Shown here piece by piece: positions 54,903 to 63,676 of a stretch of DNA of 64,000 nt. The DNA comes from Spirosoma endophyticum. GTDB lineage: Bacteria; Bacteroidota; Bacteroidia; Cytophagales; Spirosomataceae. A model generated the notes under the pieces. That model had not been told where the DNA came from, made no database searches, and saw only the letters and a program-made list of their open reading frames with translations. The stretch is taken from assembly GCF_900112365.1 (NCBI RefSeq), contig NZ_FOLQ01000001.1:372001-436000 (forward strand). The letters are read 5' to 3'. A program made the position numbers and the translations under genes. Within the stretch, counting starts at the first letter, position 1. Every line of letters begins with the position of its first letter.

Positions 54903-55928
54903 TCAAACGTCCAGCACAATTTTGGCGTGCTCACCGCTACAGGCGATCTCGATGGCTGAAGCGAGATTGCTGAACGGTTCTCTTGCCGAAACGATACGTC
55001 CCGGTTGCAGGAATCCACTGTCAATCAGGTCGATGGTCCGGCGAAAATCGATGGGGTGCTGGTAAATGATGGACGTAATGATATTGATACCCTGCCTTGT
55101 CATGCCAAACTCGGTAATCGCACTAGGTTTGTCGGACAGGCCCGCCACCACTACGTTGGCCCCACGCGGTGCAGCCTCCACCGCCATTGTGAATGCCTGA
55201 GCGGCTCCTGCGCATTCGAAAACGGTATGCACCCGGGTGTCTTTCCACAACGCAGCGATCTGGGACGTAGTGGCATCGGCAGAAATCGGGATGGCGCCAA
55301 AAGCCGACGCCAGATTTACCTTCTCCTGAACGCGGTCGTAGGCCAGCACCGTGTAGCCCATTTTTTGGGCCAGATGGGTCACCAAAAGCCCAATGGCACC
55401 CAGTCCAACCACAGCTACCGCATCGCCGGGACGGGCGGGCGACGAATAGAGCGTATGCAACGCTACAGCGGTCGGTTCGATAACGACGGCGTCATCATCG
55501 CTGATGCTGCCGGGTAGTTTCCAGGCAAAATTCGCAGGCACTACGGCATATTCAGCAAAGCAGCCGGTTTCCAGTACGCCGATAATGCGCTTGTTCAGGC
55601 AGATATTGCTACGGCCCTGCCAGCAGAATTCGCAGTGTCCACAGGGGAAATTCGGTTCAATCACGACGCGATCGCCGGGTTGGTGCTGGCTCACGCCCTC
55701 GCCTGGTTTGTCGATGTAACCCAGCCCTTCGTGGCCAATGATCAGCGGAAACTTGAGGTCGGGGCGGTGGCCCTGAAAAATAGACACATCAGATCCGCAG
55801 ATGCCCACCGCTTTCATTTTGATACGTACTTCGCCGGGACCGGGTTCGGGTATCGGACGTTGCTGAATCCCAATGGACCGTGGTGCCGTTAATACACCAG
55901 CTTTCATAAACGTTGGCACTTCACTCAT
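54903..55928 (-). CDS. Zinc-dependent alcohol dehydrogenase family protein
   Basis: The 341-residue medium-chain dehydrogenase has the catalytic zinc region VGICGSDVSIFQG and GHEGLGY. The structural-zinc lobe is CGHCEFCWQGRSNIC, and the NAD(P) fold VVGLGAIGLLVTHLA. Family comparison points to polyol or sugar-acid dehydrogenases (sorbitol, L-threonine, L-galactonate-5-dehydrogenase groups). The gene lies 12 bases downstream of an ACS-family MFS transporter, which favours a hexuronate- or galactonate-type substrate. The exact substrate is not determined. Confidence 0.93.
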   Translation of the reverse strand: MSEVPTFMKAGVLTAPRSIGIQQRPIPEPGPGEVRIKMKAVGICGSDVSIFQGHRPDLKFPLIIGHEGLGYIDKPGEGVSQHQPGDRVVIEPNFPCGHCEFCWQGRSNICLNKRIIGVLETGCFAEYAVVPANFAWKLPGSISDDDAVVIEPTAVALHTLYSSPARPGDAVAVVGLGAIGLLVTHLAQKMGYTVLAYDRVQEKVNLASAFGAIPISADATTSQIAALWKDTRVHTVFECAGAAQAFTMAVEAAPRGANVVVAGLSDKPSAITEFGMTRQGINIITSIIYQHPIDFRRTIDLIDSGFLQPGRIVSAREPFSNLASAIEIACSGEHAKIVLDV

Positions 55929-55940
55929 TATCGTCTTCTA

Positions 55941-57281
55941 TTAGGCCACAGGGGAAAATTGTTCGTTTTTTACCTCAATGGGTCGAAGGGCGGGCAAAAC
56001 CAGATGAATAACGATCAGACCGATCAGGTACGAACAACTGGCAAAGATAAACATGGGTCTATAGCCAAACGTCGCGACGACGTAGCCCGTAGCCCCAGCC
56101 ACGACCATGCTCGTCATGCCACCCAGAAACCCACCAATTCCCGTCGCCGTTGCCACCGAACCGCTGGGAAACAACGTAGTAGCCATCGCGTACACGTTGG
56201 TCGACCATCCCTGATGCGCGGCCGTTGCCAGCGCAAGCAGCGCGACTACACCCGTAAAACTATGCACGGATGGAATCAGGTAAATGGGCGTCACGGCGAG
56301 CGCGCAGATCAGCATGGTCAATTTCCGGGCCTTGTTTTCGGTCCAGCCGTTTTTCATAAGCCGGGTTGCCATCCAGCCGAAGAAGATACTGCCCAGATCG
56401 GAGACCACGTAGATAATCAGGAAGGGAATGCCAAAGTTTTTCAGATCGAGTTTCCGGTCGAGCTGGTTGTTCGTCAGCAGAAAGTCCGGTAGCCAGGTGA
56501 GGTAAAAAAACCAGACCGGATCGGCGAAGATTTTCCCGAAACTAAACGCCCAGGTCTGCTTGTGCCCAATCAGTTGCGCCCAGGAAAGCCGACTCGTCTC
56601 CTGCGATTTATCCGCTACGTCCCGGCCCTCGCTGATGTATCGAAATTCGGTTTCAGAAACTGCCGCCGTTTCATCAGGCTTCGAATAACTGACCCACCAG
56701 ATGCCAAGCATCAGCACACCCAGCACCGCCGATATCAGAAACGCACCCCGCCAGCCAAATTGCTGCATCAGAAAGGGCACCAGCAATGCCGTGGTGATCA
56801 CGCCCATATTTGAACCGGCATTCAGAATTCCCGTGGCTGTGGAGCGTTCCCGCTTGGGAAACCATTCCGCAATCGCTTTCATAGCCGAGGGGAAATTGGC
56901 CGCTTCGCCGAGCCCCAACACCGCCCGCACAAGCGCAAATTGCCCAACGGTCGATATAAACCCCGAAGCAATACTGGCCACACTCCAGACGGCAATGCCA
57001 ATCGTAAATCCTTTCTTGGTGCCCACCCGATCAATCAGCCAGCCAATCAACAGGAAACCAATGGCGTAGGTCGCTTTAAAGGCCGAATCGACCAGCCCCA
57101 TCTGAATGCGAAATTGTTTCAGGTGTTCGTCTGTCAGCAGGGCCGCGGGCGATAACCCTAGTATGGTTCGTTTAAAGGCTCCGTCCGTCATCACGAAGGA
57201 CAGCGCCTGTCGGTCTACGTAATTAATCGTTGTCGCCAGAAAAAGCAGCGCAATGATCCGCCACCGGTAATTTTGGTTCAT
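55941..57281 (-). CDS. MFS transporter, ACS family, hexuronate (ExuT)-like
   Basis: The protein has 446 residues from ATG 57281 (TTG 57290 is the extended start) and 12 membrane helices. The first helix with INYVDRQALSFV, and RAVLGLGEAANFPSAMKAIAEWFPKRERS, are typical ExuT/hexuronate-transporter sequences, as is ATGILNAGSNMG. It should import galacturonate, glucuronate or a related acid with H+. It lies 12 bases upstream of the zinc alcohol dehydrogenase gene. It is a different subgroup from the ACS transporter at 18190-19512. Confidence 0.93.
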   Translation of the reverse strand: MNQNYRWRIIALLFLATTINYVDRQALSFVMTDGAFKRTILGLSPAALLTDEHLKQFRIQMGLVDSAFKATYAIGFLLIGWLIDRVGTKKGFTIGIAVWSVASIASGFISTVGQFALVRAVLGLGEAANFPSAMKAIAEWFPKRERSTATGILNAGSNMGVITTALLVPFLMQQFGWRGAFLISAVLGVLMLGIWWVSYSKPDETAAVSETEFRYISEGRDVADKSQETSRLSWAQLIGHKQTWAFSFGKIFADPVWFFYLTWLPDFLLTNNQLDRKLDLKNFGIPFLIIYVVSDLGSIFFGWMATRLMKNGWTENKARKLTMLICALAVTPIYLIPSVHSFTGVVALLALATAAHQGWSTNVYAMATTLFPSGSVATATGIGGFLGGMTSMVVAGATGYVVATFGYRPMFIFASCSYLIGLIVIHLVLPALRPIEVKNEQFSPVA

Positions 57282-57397
57282 GAAAGCCAAGTCAGAATAT
57301 GATAGATAGGGGCCATTCGGCTTATAAATCCGACTAGAATAAGGTAAGTAGCCCGGTTCAAGAACCTACCCTTTCAGGTCAATGTCTCCGGTCTTTA

Positions 57398-57808
57398 CTA
57401 CGTCCGGTCTGCACGCCAGAAACGAGTGGGAATCAATACCGTTTCTACCAGAAAGCCAACCGCAATACCTAAGCTGTAGCATAACAAATCGCTCCAGACA
57501 AAGCTAAATCCGAGGACCAAACCGCCCAGACGAGTTGCCCGAATGCTGTCGATCCAGGGCGCGTGATACAACTGACTCACTTCGATCCCGAACGAAAACA
57601 ACAGCGCGGCCAGGACTACGGTACGTGTCGGCCAGTGGTTAAAAATGAGCGCAAATCCAAAGAACACCATTAGTGCCCAAAGCACATCTCCGACGTAAGT
57701 TCGAACAAAGGGGATTTCTCCAAAAAAACGCCTTGACGCCAAGCCGAGCAGCAAAACAACAATGGCCAAGGCATTGTATATAAGTCTGTTGCGCTGAATG
57801 CCGGGCAT
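57398..57808 (-). CDS. DUF2809-family membrane protein
   Basis: The 136-residue protein has four membrane helices. Family signatures are FVRTYVGDVLWALMVFFGF near residue 34 and IEVSQLYHAPWIDSIRAT, then GFSFVWSDLLCYSLGI. DUF2809 proteins have no known function. Its start lies one base after the stop of the GDPD gene (57810-58685), so the two are one transcription unit with probable coupling. The MFS gene downstream ends its leader about 110 bases away. Confidence 0.88.
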   Translation of the reverse strand: MPGIQRNRLIYNALAIVVLLLGLASRRFFGEIPFVRTYVGDVLWALMVFFGFALIFNHWPTRTVVLAALLFSFGIEVSQLYHAPWIDSIRATRLGGLVLGFSFVWSDLLCYSLGIAVGFLVETVLIPTRFWRADRT

Positions 57809-57809
57809 A

Positions 57810-58685
57810 TCAATACAGCGCCTTCGCTATTTCAAGCGGCCGGTCGGTGGACATGATGTCGGCGCCATTATCGGCAAAAGTTTTGTAGATCTGATCGCCT
57901 TTGGCCGCAGCCTGTTTGTCCAGGTTGCCCAGTGTACCGAGGATGCAGGCAATGCCCTTTTCGTGCAGAAATTTATATAAGGCCGCATCGGGTTCTTTGA
58001 CACCCACGAATGCTACCATCCGGTTATCGGGAACGCCTAATTCGTGCAGTCGGTCGTATTCGGCATTGTTCCGAATCGTGACCGAAATCATCAAATTCGG
58101 GTCGAGTTTATTAAGTTTAGCCGCATCCTGTGCGTTGTAGGTAATCACCGCTACGTAGTTGTCGGCACCGGTTTTATGAATCATGTCTACGACTTTCGCG
58201 AACGATACGTTACGTTTCACATCAAGCGTGAACGTGGCTTTGTTCTTGCCCCAGCGCAGCACTTTTTCCAGCGTCGGAATCTTGTAGGGCGTAACACTAC
58301 CCTGGTTATCTTCCAGTCGGTACGGATCTAATTCAGCGTAGGTTTTGTCGATCAGTTTGCCGGTGCCGGTCGTCGTTCTATCAAGCGTAGCGTCGTGCAT
58401 CATGACCATTACGCTGTCTTTTGTCAGATCTATGTCGCACTCAATAATGACCGGCTGTATGGGCCGACCAATGGTTTTGGCCATAAACTCAAACGACTCG
58501 ATGCAGTTTTCGGGATAACCTTTCAGGTCGCCCCCGCCCCGGTGAACCGATATTTTGGTCAGCTGATTTGGCTTATACCGGAAGTAATCGTAAGCCGTCC
58601 CGACTGATCCGGTAGGGGTTGTTTTGGGTGAACAAGTGGCCAGCCCGAATCCCAGGCCAAGTACAATAAACTGTTTTATAGTCAT
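57810..58685 (-). CDS. Glycerophosphodiester phosphodiesterase-family lipoprotein
   Basis: The 291-residue protein has a lipoprotein signal ending LATC (Cys about residue 18). The GDPD TIM barrel shows KISVHRGGGDLKGYPENCIESF near residues 46-65. The metal ligands lie in IIECDIDLTKD (Glu, Asp), and the second catalytic His in MMHDATLDRTTTGTG. The end includes DGADIMSTDRPLEI, the family's closing motif. It hydrolyses glycerophosphodiesters outside the inner membrane, yielding glycerol-3-phosphate and an alcohol. It precedes the DUF2809 gene with a one-base gap. Confidence 0.93.
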   Translation of the reverse strand: MTIKQFIVLGLGFGLATCSPKTTPTGSVGTAYDYFRYKPNQLTKISVHRGGGDLKGYPENCIESFEFMAKTIGRPIQPVIIECDIDLTKDSVMVMMHDATLDRTTTGTGKLIDKTYAELDPYRLEDNQGSVTPYKIPTLEKVLRWGKNKATFTLDVKRNVSFAKVVDMIHKTGADNYVAVITYNAQDAAKLNKLDPNLMISVTIRNNAEYDRLHELGVPDNRMVAFVGVKEPDAALYKFLHEKGIACILGTLGNLDKQAAAKGDQIYKTFADNGADIMSTDRPLEIAKALY

Positions 58686-58844
58686 GATACGTCGTTGACA
58701 AATGCTGTTCGCTTTCCGGAACGGAAGTTACTTTCTGGAACCGTTCTCATAAACCGCGTTGTTGATAAAGAAGCGTAGTATTTATCGCCCGATTTAGATA
58801 GGAAAATCCTGTAAAAATAAGGCAACTATTTATAGCAACATCGT

Positions 58845-59861
58845 ATGATTCCCTTTTCAATTCTCGATTTATCGCCCATTGTAGCGGGCAATACCGCTAG
58901 TCAGGCGTTACACAATACATTAAATCTCGCCCAGCATGCTGAACAGTTGGGGTTTAACCGCTACTGGCTGGCCGAACATCACAACATGCCGGGTATTGCC
59001 AGTGCCGCTACGTCGGTGGTGATTGGCTACGTAGCGGGTGGCACAAAAACCATTCGGGTAGGTTCGGGTGGTATTATGTTGCCCAACCATTCTCCGCTGG
59101 TAATTGCCGAGCAGTTTGGTACGCTGGAATCGCTCTATCCGGGCCGGATCGACCTGGGATTGGGTCGTGCCCCCGGCTCCGACCAGGCAACGTATCGGGC
59201 GCTGCGTCGGGATGCCAACGGTCCGGATACGTTCCCGCAGGATGTCGTTGAATTACAGCATTATTTCCAGCCCGACGATACGAATCAATTCATTCGCGCT
59301 ATACCGGGGAATGGCCTGGACATACCCATCTGGATTCTGGGATCGAGCTTATTTGGGGCGCAACTGGCGGCTATGCTTGGGCTACCTTATGCGTTTGCAT
59401 CGCATTTTGCGCCCAAAGATCTGTTACGTGCCCTGCAAGTGTACCGAACGCAATTTCAACCGTCGGAACACCTGAAAGCACCTTATGCCATGGTCGCCGT
59501 GAATGTGGTCGCGGCCGATACGGATGCGGAAGCCACGCGTCTGTTTACCTCCTTGCAGCAACAGTTTTTGTATATTCGGAGTGGCCGGGCCCGACAGATG
59601 CAGCCGCCAATTGATGACATAACGGCAAACTGGTCGGAGTATGAACTGGTTGGTATTGACCAGATGCTACGTTGCTCGGCCGTGGGTTCGCCCGAAACCG
59701 TTCAGCGCGGACTGGCTAGTTTTATCTCGCAAACCCAGGCCGACGAATTAATCATTACCGCGCCCATTTACGATCATGAGGCCCGCAAGCATTCGCTCTC
59801 GCTCACGGCGCAAGTTCGCGATGCGCTGGCGGCCCAGCAGTCTGAACCAGCGGTTGTCTGA
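58845..59861 (+). CDS. LLM-class flavin-dependent oxidoreductase (MsnO8-like)
   Basis: The 338-residue protein begins [21 protein letters not shown] and continues [34 protein letters not shown] and [15 protein letters not shown], which identify the bacterial luciferase-like family often called MsnO8. Such enzymes use FMNH2 or F420; here the FMN-dependent type is more likely, since Bacteroidota lack F420. The substrate is unknown. It stands alone: divergent from the GDPD gene (160 bases) and followed by a terminator-like hairpin. Confidence 0.92.
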   Translation: MIPFSILDLSPIVAGNTASQALHNTLNLAQHAEQLGFNRYWLAEHHNMPGIASAATSVVIGYVAGGTKTIRVGSGGIMLPNHSPLVIAEQFGTLESLYPGRIDLGLGRAPGSDQATYRALRRDANGPDTFPQDVVELQHYFQPDDTNQFIRAIPGNGLDIPIWILGSSLFGAQLAAMLGLPYAFASHFAPKDLLRALQVYRTQFQPSEHLKAPYAMVAVNVVAADTDAEATRLFTSLQQQFLYIRSGRARQMQPPIDDITANWSEYELVGIDQMLRCSAVGSPETVQRGLASFISQTQADELIITAPIYDHEARKHSLSLTAQVRDALAAQQSEPAVV

Positions 59862-59875
59862 TTTAGCAGTTAACA

Positions 59876-59908
59876 AACTTCCCGAGGGTTCTAAACTTTC
59901 GGGAAGTT
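59876..59908 (+). terminator. Imperfect hairpin after the flavoenzyme gene
   Basis: AACTTCCCGA at 59876-59885 pairs with TCGGGAAGTT at 59899-59908, with additional G-U pairs toward the loop. It begins 15 bases past the stop codon; a full T-tract is lacking. Confidence 0.55.
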
Positions 59909-59949
59909 GACATCTTTCCGGTCGTATATTCGCTCAAATAACAAACGCC

Positions 59950-60498
59950 ATGGTACAAGCATCTGGCCCTGCTCTTCCTCAAACACTAGAAGCATTCATC
60001 GACTGGGAACCCACAGACTGGTTCAAATATGAATGGAAGGATAGAGAAATTATACGGTTTTCGGGCATGAAGAAAAAACAATATTTCATTTATAACGTCC
60101 TAAGCAAGCTTTTTTATGATAAAGGCTATTATCAAAATGGTACGTTCATGGCTGAACCAGACGTTATGCTTACGGCTTTTCAAATGTGTCGTCCCGACAT
60201 TGCTTATTTTACGAACGAGCAAGTAGAAGCAGGGCGGAAGGGCGAGGACGTTATTCCGGCTTTTGTGATTGACGTATTGTCGGAAACGGATATGGCTTAC
60301 CGAATCGAGGAGAAAATTGTTGAGTATTTTAAAGCAGATGTACAGGTTGTCTGGAATATCATTCCTGAACAGGAAGTCGTGTATGTTTACACGTCCCGCA
60401 AGCACGTAACCATCTGCCTCGAAGATGATATTTGCTCAGCAGCCCCCGTTTTGCCCGATTTTACAATCAGTGTCAATACGTTGTTTGCCCAGGGTTGA
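59950..60498 (+). CDS. Uma2-family (DUF820) nuclease-fold protein
   Basis: The 182-residue protein has a restriction-endonuclease-like fold pattern. An N-terminal helix is followed by FMAEPDVMLTAFQMCRPDIAY with the first Asp, then PAFVIDVLSETD with the second acidic residue, and a Lys-containing helix with EEKIVEYFKADVQVVWNI. The family is numerous in cyanobacteria and Bacteroidota; nuclease activity is inferred from fold and not generally proven. It stands alone between two inverted repeats. Confidence 0.88.
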   Translation: MVQASGPALPQTLEAFIDWEPTDWFKYEWKDREIIRFSGMKKKQYFIYNVLSKLFYDKGYYQNGTFMAEPDVMLTAFQMCRPDIAYFTNEQVEAGRKGEDVIPAFVIDVLSETDMAYRIEEKIVEYFKADVQVVWNIIPEQEVVYVYTSRKHVTICLEDDICSAAPVLPDFTISVNTLFAQG

Positions 60499-60516
60499 AT
60501 TTCGCTAGTTGAAACT

Positions 60517-60577
60517 AAATAAAGCGATCAAGGCGTGCTACGGTTCAAATCCGTGACACGCCTTTATCGCTTTATTT
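60517..60577. terminator. Long bidirectional hairpin between the Uma2 and leuS genes
   Basis: The 21-base arms at 60517-60537 and 60557-60577 match except at one position (core AAAGCGAT and GGCGTG). The loop contains a short inner stem (ACGG/CCGT). It lies between two convergent stop codons, 19 and 17 bases away, and is AT-rich at the outer ends, as expected for a bidirectional terminator. Confidence 0.8.
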
Positions 60578-60593
60578 ATGCCTGATACCTAAC

Positions 60594-63539
60594 CTAAATC
60601 ACTACGTTTACAATCCGCTTCGGGACCACCACCACTTTCTTGGGGGCTTTACCTTCGAGCCATTTCTGGACAATTTCGTCGGCCAGCACTTCCCGTTCGA
60701 TTTCAGTTGGGGCGCGGTCGATGGCGAAGCTGATCGTCGTACGGACTTTGCCGTTAATCTGAATCGGGTACTCAAACGCATCTTCCACCAGATAAGTCGG
60801 GTTGAAAACAGGGAACGACGCTTTCGAAATCGTACCCGGCTCATTCCCCAAAGCGGCCCAAAGCTCTTCTGTAATGTGGGGCGCATAAGGTGACAGCAAC
60901 AACACCAGATCCTGCAAAATGGCCCGCTTGTGGCAATTCAACGTAGCCAGCTCGTTGACGCAGATCATGAACGAACTCACCGACGTATTGAACGAATATG
61001 CGTCAATGTCGCTTTCGGCTTTCTGAATGGTTTTATGCAGGATTTTCAGTTCAGCGGGTGTCGGTTGTTCGTCCGTTACAATCCACTGACTTTCTCCGGT
61101 GGCATTGTCTTTGTAGAACAACCGCCAGAACTTACGGATGAAGCGATACACGCCGTCGATGCCATTGGTATTCCAAGGTTTCGCCTGTTCCAGCGGCCCC
61201 AGAAACATTTCGTACAGACGTAGTACGTCGGCCCCGTACTTCGTGACAATGTCATCAGGATTCACGACGTTAAACTTCGACTTCGACATCTTTTCAACTT
61301 GTGAAATTAATTTTACCCTATCTTTTTCAAATAATTCATCAGGTGTAAAGTAACTCACAAGTCTACCTCTAACTTCATCAGACCTGGCAATTAATACATC
61401 ATTGAAATTAGGGTATTTCAATTTTAGTTCTCTAAAACTTTCTGCCGATATGTATGGGTCTCCATCAATATAAGATATGAAATTGACGTCAATTGGGACA
61501 AAGTTCACACTGAGCACCTCGTCAGCTGCATCTTGTTTTACATCTACTAAAGGATTGATTATATACCCATATGAATTCCCTTCATTCTCATCCGTTTGTG
61601 TCTCCCACACAATTTTTGCATAAGCACTCATGCCCTGAATCATGCCCTGATTGATGAGCTTTTTGAACGGCTCCTCTTGCGGTACGTAGCCACGATCTTT
61701 CATGAACTTGTTCCAGAAACGGCTGTACAGCAAATGACCGGTCGCGTGTTCGGTGCCGCCAATGTACAGATCGACATTCTGCCAATAGTCAATAGCCGAT
61801 TTGCTGGCAAATTCCTGGTCATTGTTCGGGTCCATGTAGCGGTACCAGTACCAGGATGACCCCGCCCAACCGGGCATCGTGCTTAACTCATACTCATACT
61901 CCCCTTTGTATTTCCAGCCTTCAGCGCGGCCCAGCGGTGGTTCGCCGGTTTCGGTTGGCAGGTATTTGTCAACGGCGGGCAACTCCAGCGGCAAATCGCT
62001 TTCGTCGATCAGGTAAGGCAATCGACCCGTCGAACCGCCGTCTTTGAAATATACCGGTACCGGTTCACCCCAGTAGCGTTGACGACTGAACACAGCATCG
62101 CGCATCCGGAAATTGATTTTACCACTACCCAGACCGTGTTCTTCCAGCCACGCAACCAGCGTATCCGTAGCCTCTTTGTAGGTCATGCCATTGACAATAC
62201 CGGAGTTGATGTAATGTCCTTCTTTGGTGTTATCCGCCTGCTGGTCAATGTCTTTCTGAGCATCCAGAATCGGAACGATCGGCAAATTGAAATGTCTGGC
62301 GAAATTCCAGTCGCGCTGATCACCCGACGGCACGGCCATCACGGCGCCCGTGCCGTATCCCGCCAGTACGTAGTCGGCCAGGAAAATTGGCACCTTCTCG
62401 TCGTTGAGTGGATTGATGCAGTAGCTGCCCGTAAACACGCCCGAAACCACTTTCGTATCGGCCATCCGGTCCCGTTCAGAACGTAGCTTGGCCGCGTTGA
62501 CGTAGGCGTCAACAGCCTCACGCTGGTCGGACGTCGTCAGTTCAACCGCCAATTCATGTTCGGGTGCCAGCACCATAAACGTAACACCATAGATCGTATC
62601 GACGCGTGTGGTAAAGACTTCGATGAACCGCTTCGTGTTCGTCGCCAGTGGAAACTTCACACTGGCGCCTACCGATTTCCCGATCCAGTTCCGCTGCTGT
62701 TCTTTGAGCGATTCGGTCCAGTCGATGGTGTCCAGACCCGTCAATAGCCGATCGGCATAGGCCGTAATCCGCATCATCCACTGCCGCATCAACTTCTGCT
62801 CGACCGGGTAACCGCCCCGCTCTGAGACACCGTCTTTTACTTCGTCGTTGGCCAGCACTGTTCCCAAAGCCGGGCACCAGTTCACGACGGCATTCGCCAG
62901 ATACGTAAGCCGGTATTTAAGCGTAATTTCGTAGGATTCCACCTTCGACTTAGCGTTCCACTCGGCAGCGGTGAACGTTGGCGTATTTTCATCACAAACC
63001 GCGTTGACATCGGTCGTGCCGTTTGTGGCAAACTTGTTCAGCAACGTTTCAATGGGTTCCGCCCGGTCGGTGTCTTTGTTGTACCACGAGCGAAACAACT
63101 CCATAAAAATCCACTGCGTCCACTTGTAATACGACGGATCGGACGTACGAACCTCACGCGTCCAGTCGTAACTGAAACCAATATTTTTCAATTGCTCGAT
63201 ATAGCGGGTCAGATTCTGCTCGGTCGTGACAGCCGGGTGCTGCCCCGTCTGGATGGCATACTGTTCGGCCGGAAGTCCGAACGAATCGAAACCCATCGGA
63301 TGCAGTACGTTAAAGCCTTTCAAACGCTTGTAGCGCGACACGATATCGGAAGCAATGTAGCCCAGCGGATGACCGACGTGCAAGCCAGCCCCCGAAGGAT
63401 ACGGGAACATATCGAGTACGTAGTATTTGGGACGGTCCGTCGCACGGTTGTTAGTATATTCTTCTGGTTTAAACGTATTATGTTCATCCCAGAATTTTTG
63501 CCACTTCTGCTCAGTTTCGCGGTGGTTGTAGTCAGCCAT
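60594..63539 (-). CDS. leuS: Leucine--tRNA ligase
   Basis: This class-I synthetase has 981 residues from ATG 63539 (MADYNHRETEQKW, the family N-terminus); ATG 63566 and TTG 63575 are in-frame alternatives. The HIGH motif lies in MFPYPSGAGLHVGHPLG, and KMSKS in VEKMSKSKFNVVNPDDIV. The CP1 editing domain follows the HIGH half, and the C-terminal anticodon-binding helices end the protein. A segment of about 110 residues (about 640-750; bases about 61285-61625) just before KMSKS is markedly AT-rich and the protein is longer than the usual 860-930. Charging of tRNA-Leu is essential, so the gene must be functional. It converges on the Uma2 gene. Confidence 0.97.
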   Translation of the reverse strand: MADYNHRETEQKWQKFWDEHNTFKPEEYTNNRATDRPKYYVLDMFPYPSGAGLHVGHPLGYIASDIVSRYKRLKGFNVLHPMGFDSFGLPAEQYAIQTGQHPAVTTEQNLTRYIEQLKNIGFSYDWTREVRTSDPSYYKWTQWIFMELFRSWYNKDTDRAEPIETLLNKFATNGTTDVNAVCDENTPTFTAAEWNAKSKVESYEITLKYRLTYLANAVVNWCPALGTVLANDEVKDGVSERGGYPVEQKLMRQWMMRITAYADRLLTGLDTIDWTESLKEQQRNWIGKSVGASVKFPLATNTKRFIEVFTTRVDTIYGVTFMVLAPEHELAVELTTSDQREAVDAYVNAAKLRSERDRMADTKVVSGVFTGSYCINPLNDEKVPIFLADYVLAGYGTGAVMAVPSGDQRDWNFARHFNLPIVPILDAQKDIDQQADNTKEGHYINSGIVNGMTYKEATDTLVAWLEEHGLGSGKINFRMRDAVFSRQRYWGEPVPVYFKDGGSTGRLPYLIDESDLPLELPAVDKYLPTETGEPPLGRAEGWKYKGEYEYELSTMPGWAGSSWYWYRYMDPNNDQEFASKSAIDYWQNVDLYIGGTEHATGHLLYSRFWNKFMKDRGYVPQEEPFKKLINQGMIQGMSAYAKIVWETQTDENEGNSYGYIINPLVDVKQDAADEVLSVNFVPIDVNFISYIDGDPYISAESFRELKLKYPNFNDVLIARSDEVRGRLVSYFTPDELFEKDRVKLISQVEKMSKSKFNVVNPDDIVTKYGADVLRLYEMFLGPLEQAKPWNTNGIDGVYRFIRKFWRLFYKDNATGESQWIVTDEQPTPAELKILHKTIQKAESDIDAYSFNTSVSSFMICVNELATLNCHKRAILQDLVLLLSPYAPHITEELWAALGNEPGTISKASFPVFNPTYLVEDAFEYPIQINGKVRTTISFAIDRAPTEIEREVLADEIVQKWLEGKAPKKVVVVPKRIVNVVI
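61285..61625 (-). other. Low-GC segment inside leuS
   Basis: Counting by eye, bases 61321-61620 contain about 36% G+C (single 60-base lines from 28% to 40%), compared with about 50% or more just outside. The reading frame continues through it, encoding residues ending just before KMSKS (Lys/Ile/Asn-rich, NFVPIDVNFISYIDG). Bacteroidota leuS proteins do carry an insert here, but the abrupt change in base composition suggests replacement by DNA from another source. Confidence 0.75.
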
Positions 63540-63545
63540 AGGGGT

Positions 63546-63597
63546 AACGCGGCCGGGAAGCCGCATACTAGTCAAAATGCGGCTTTCCAGCCGCGTT
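63546..63597. repeat. 21-bp imperfect inverted repeat upstream of leuS
   Basis: The arms 63546-63566 and 63577-63597 match with two mismatches (core GCGGCNGGGAAGCCGC). It lies 7-58 bases upstream of the leuS ATG and overlaps the alternative start codons. The GGGAAGCCG core resembles the repeat at 29945-30009. It would form a hairpin in the leuS leader or lie within the promoter. Confidence 0.8.
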
Positions 63598-63676
63598 GCT
63601 TAATTTTCTTGCAAAAATAGCCGTTTACTAAGACTTTTGCCTATCCTCACCGACGATGAAGCCGTAAACTTCCCTC

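Noticed and set aside
55005..55517. 170-residue open frame on the plus strand
   Set aside because: It is a shadow of the zinc alcohol dehydrogenase gene.
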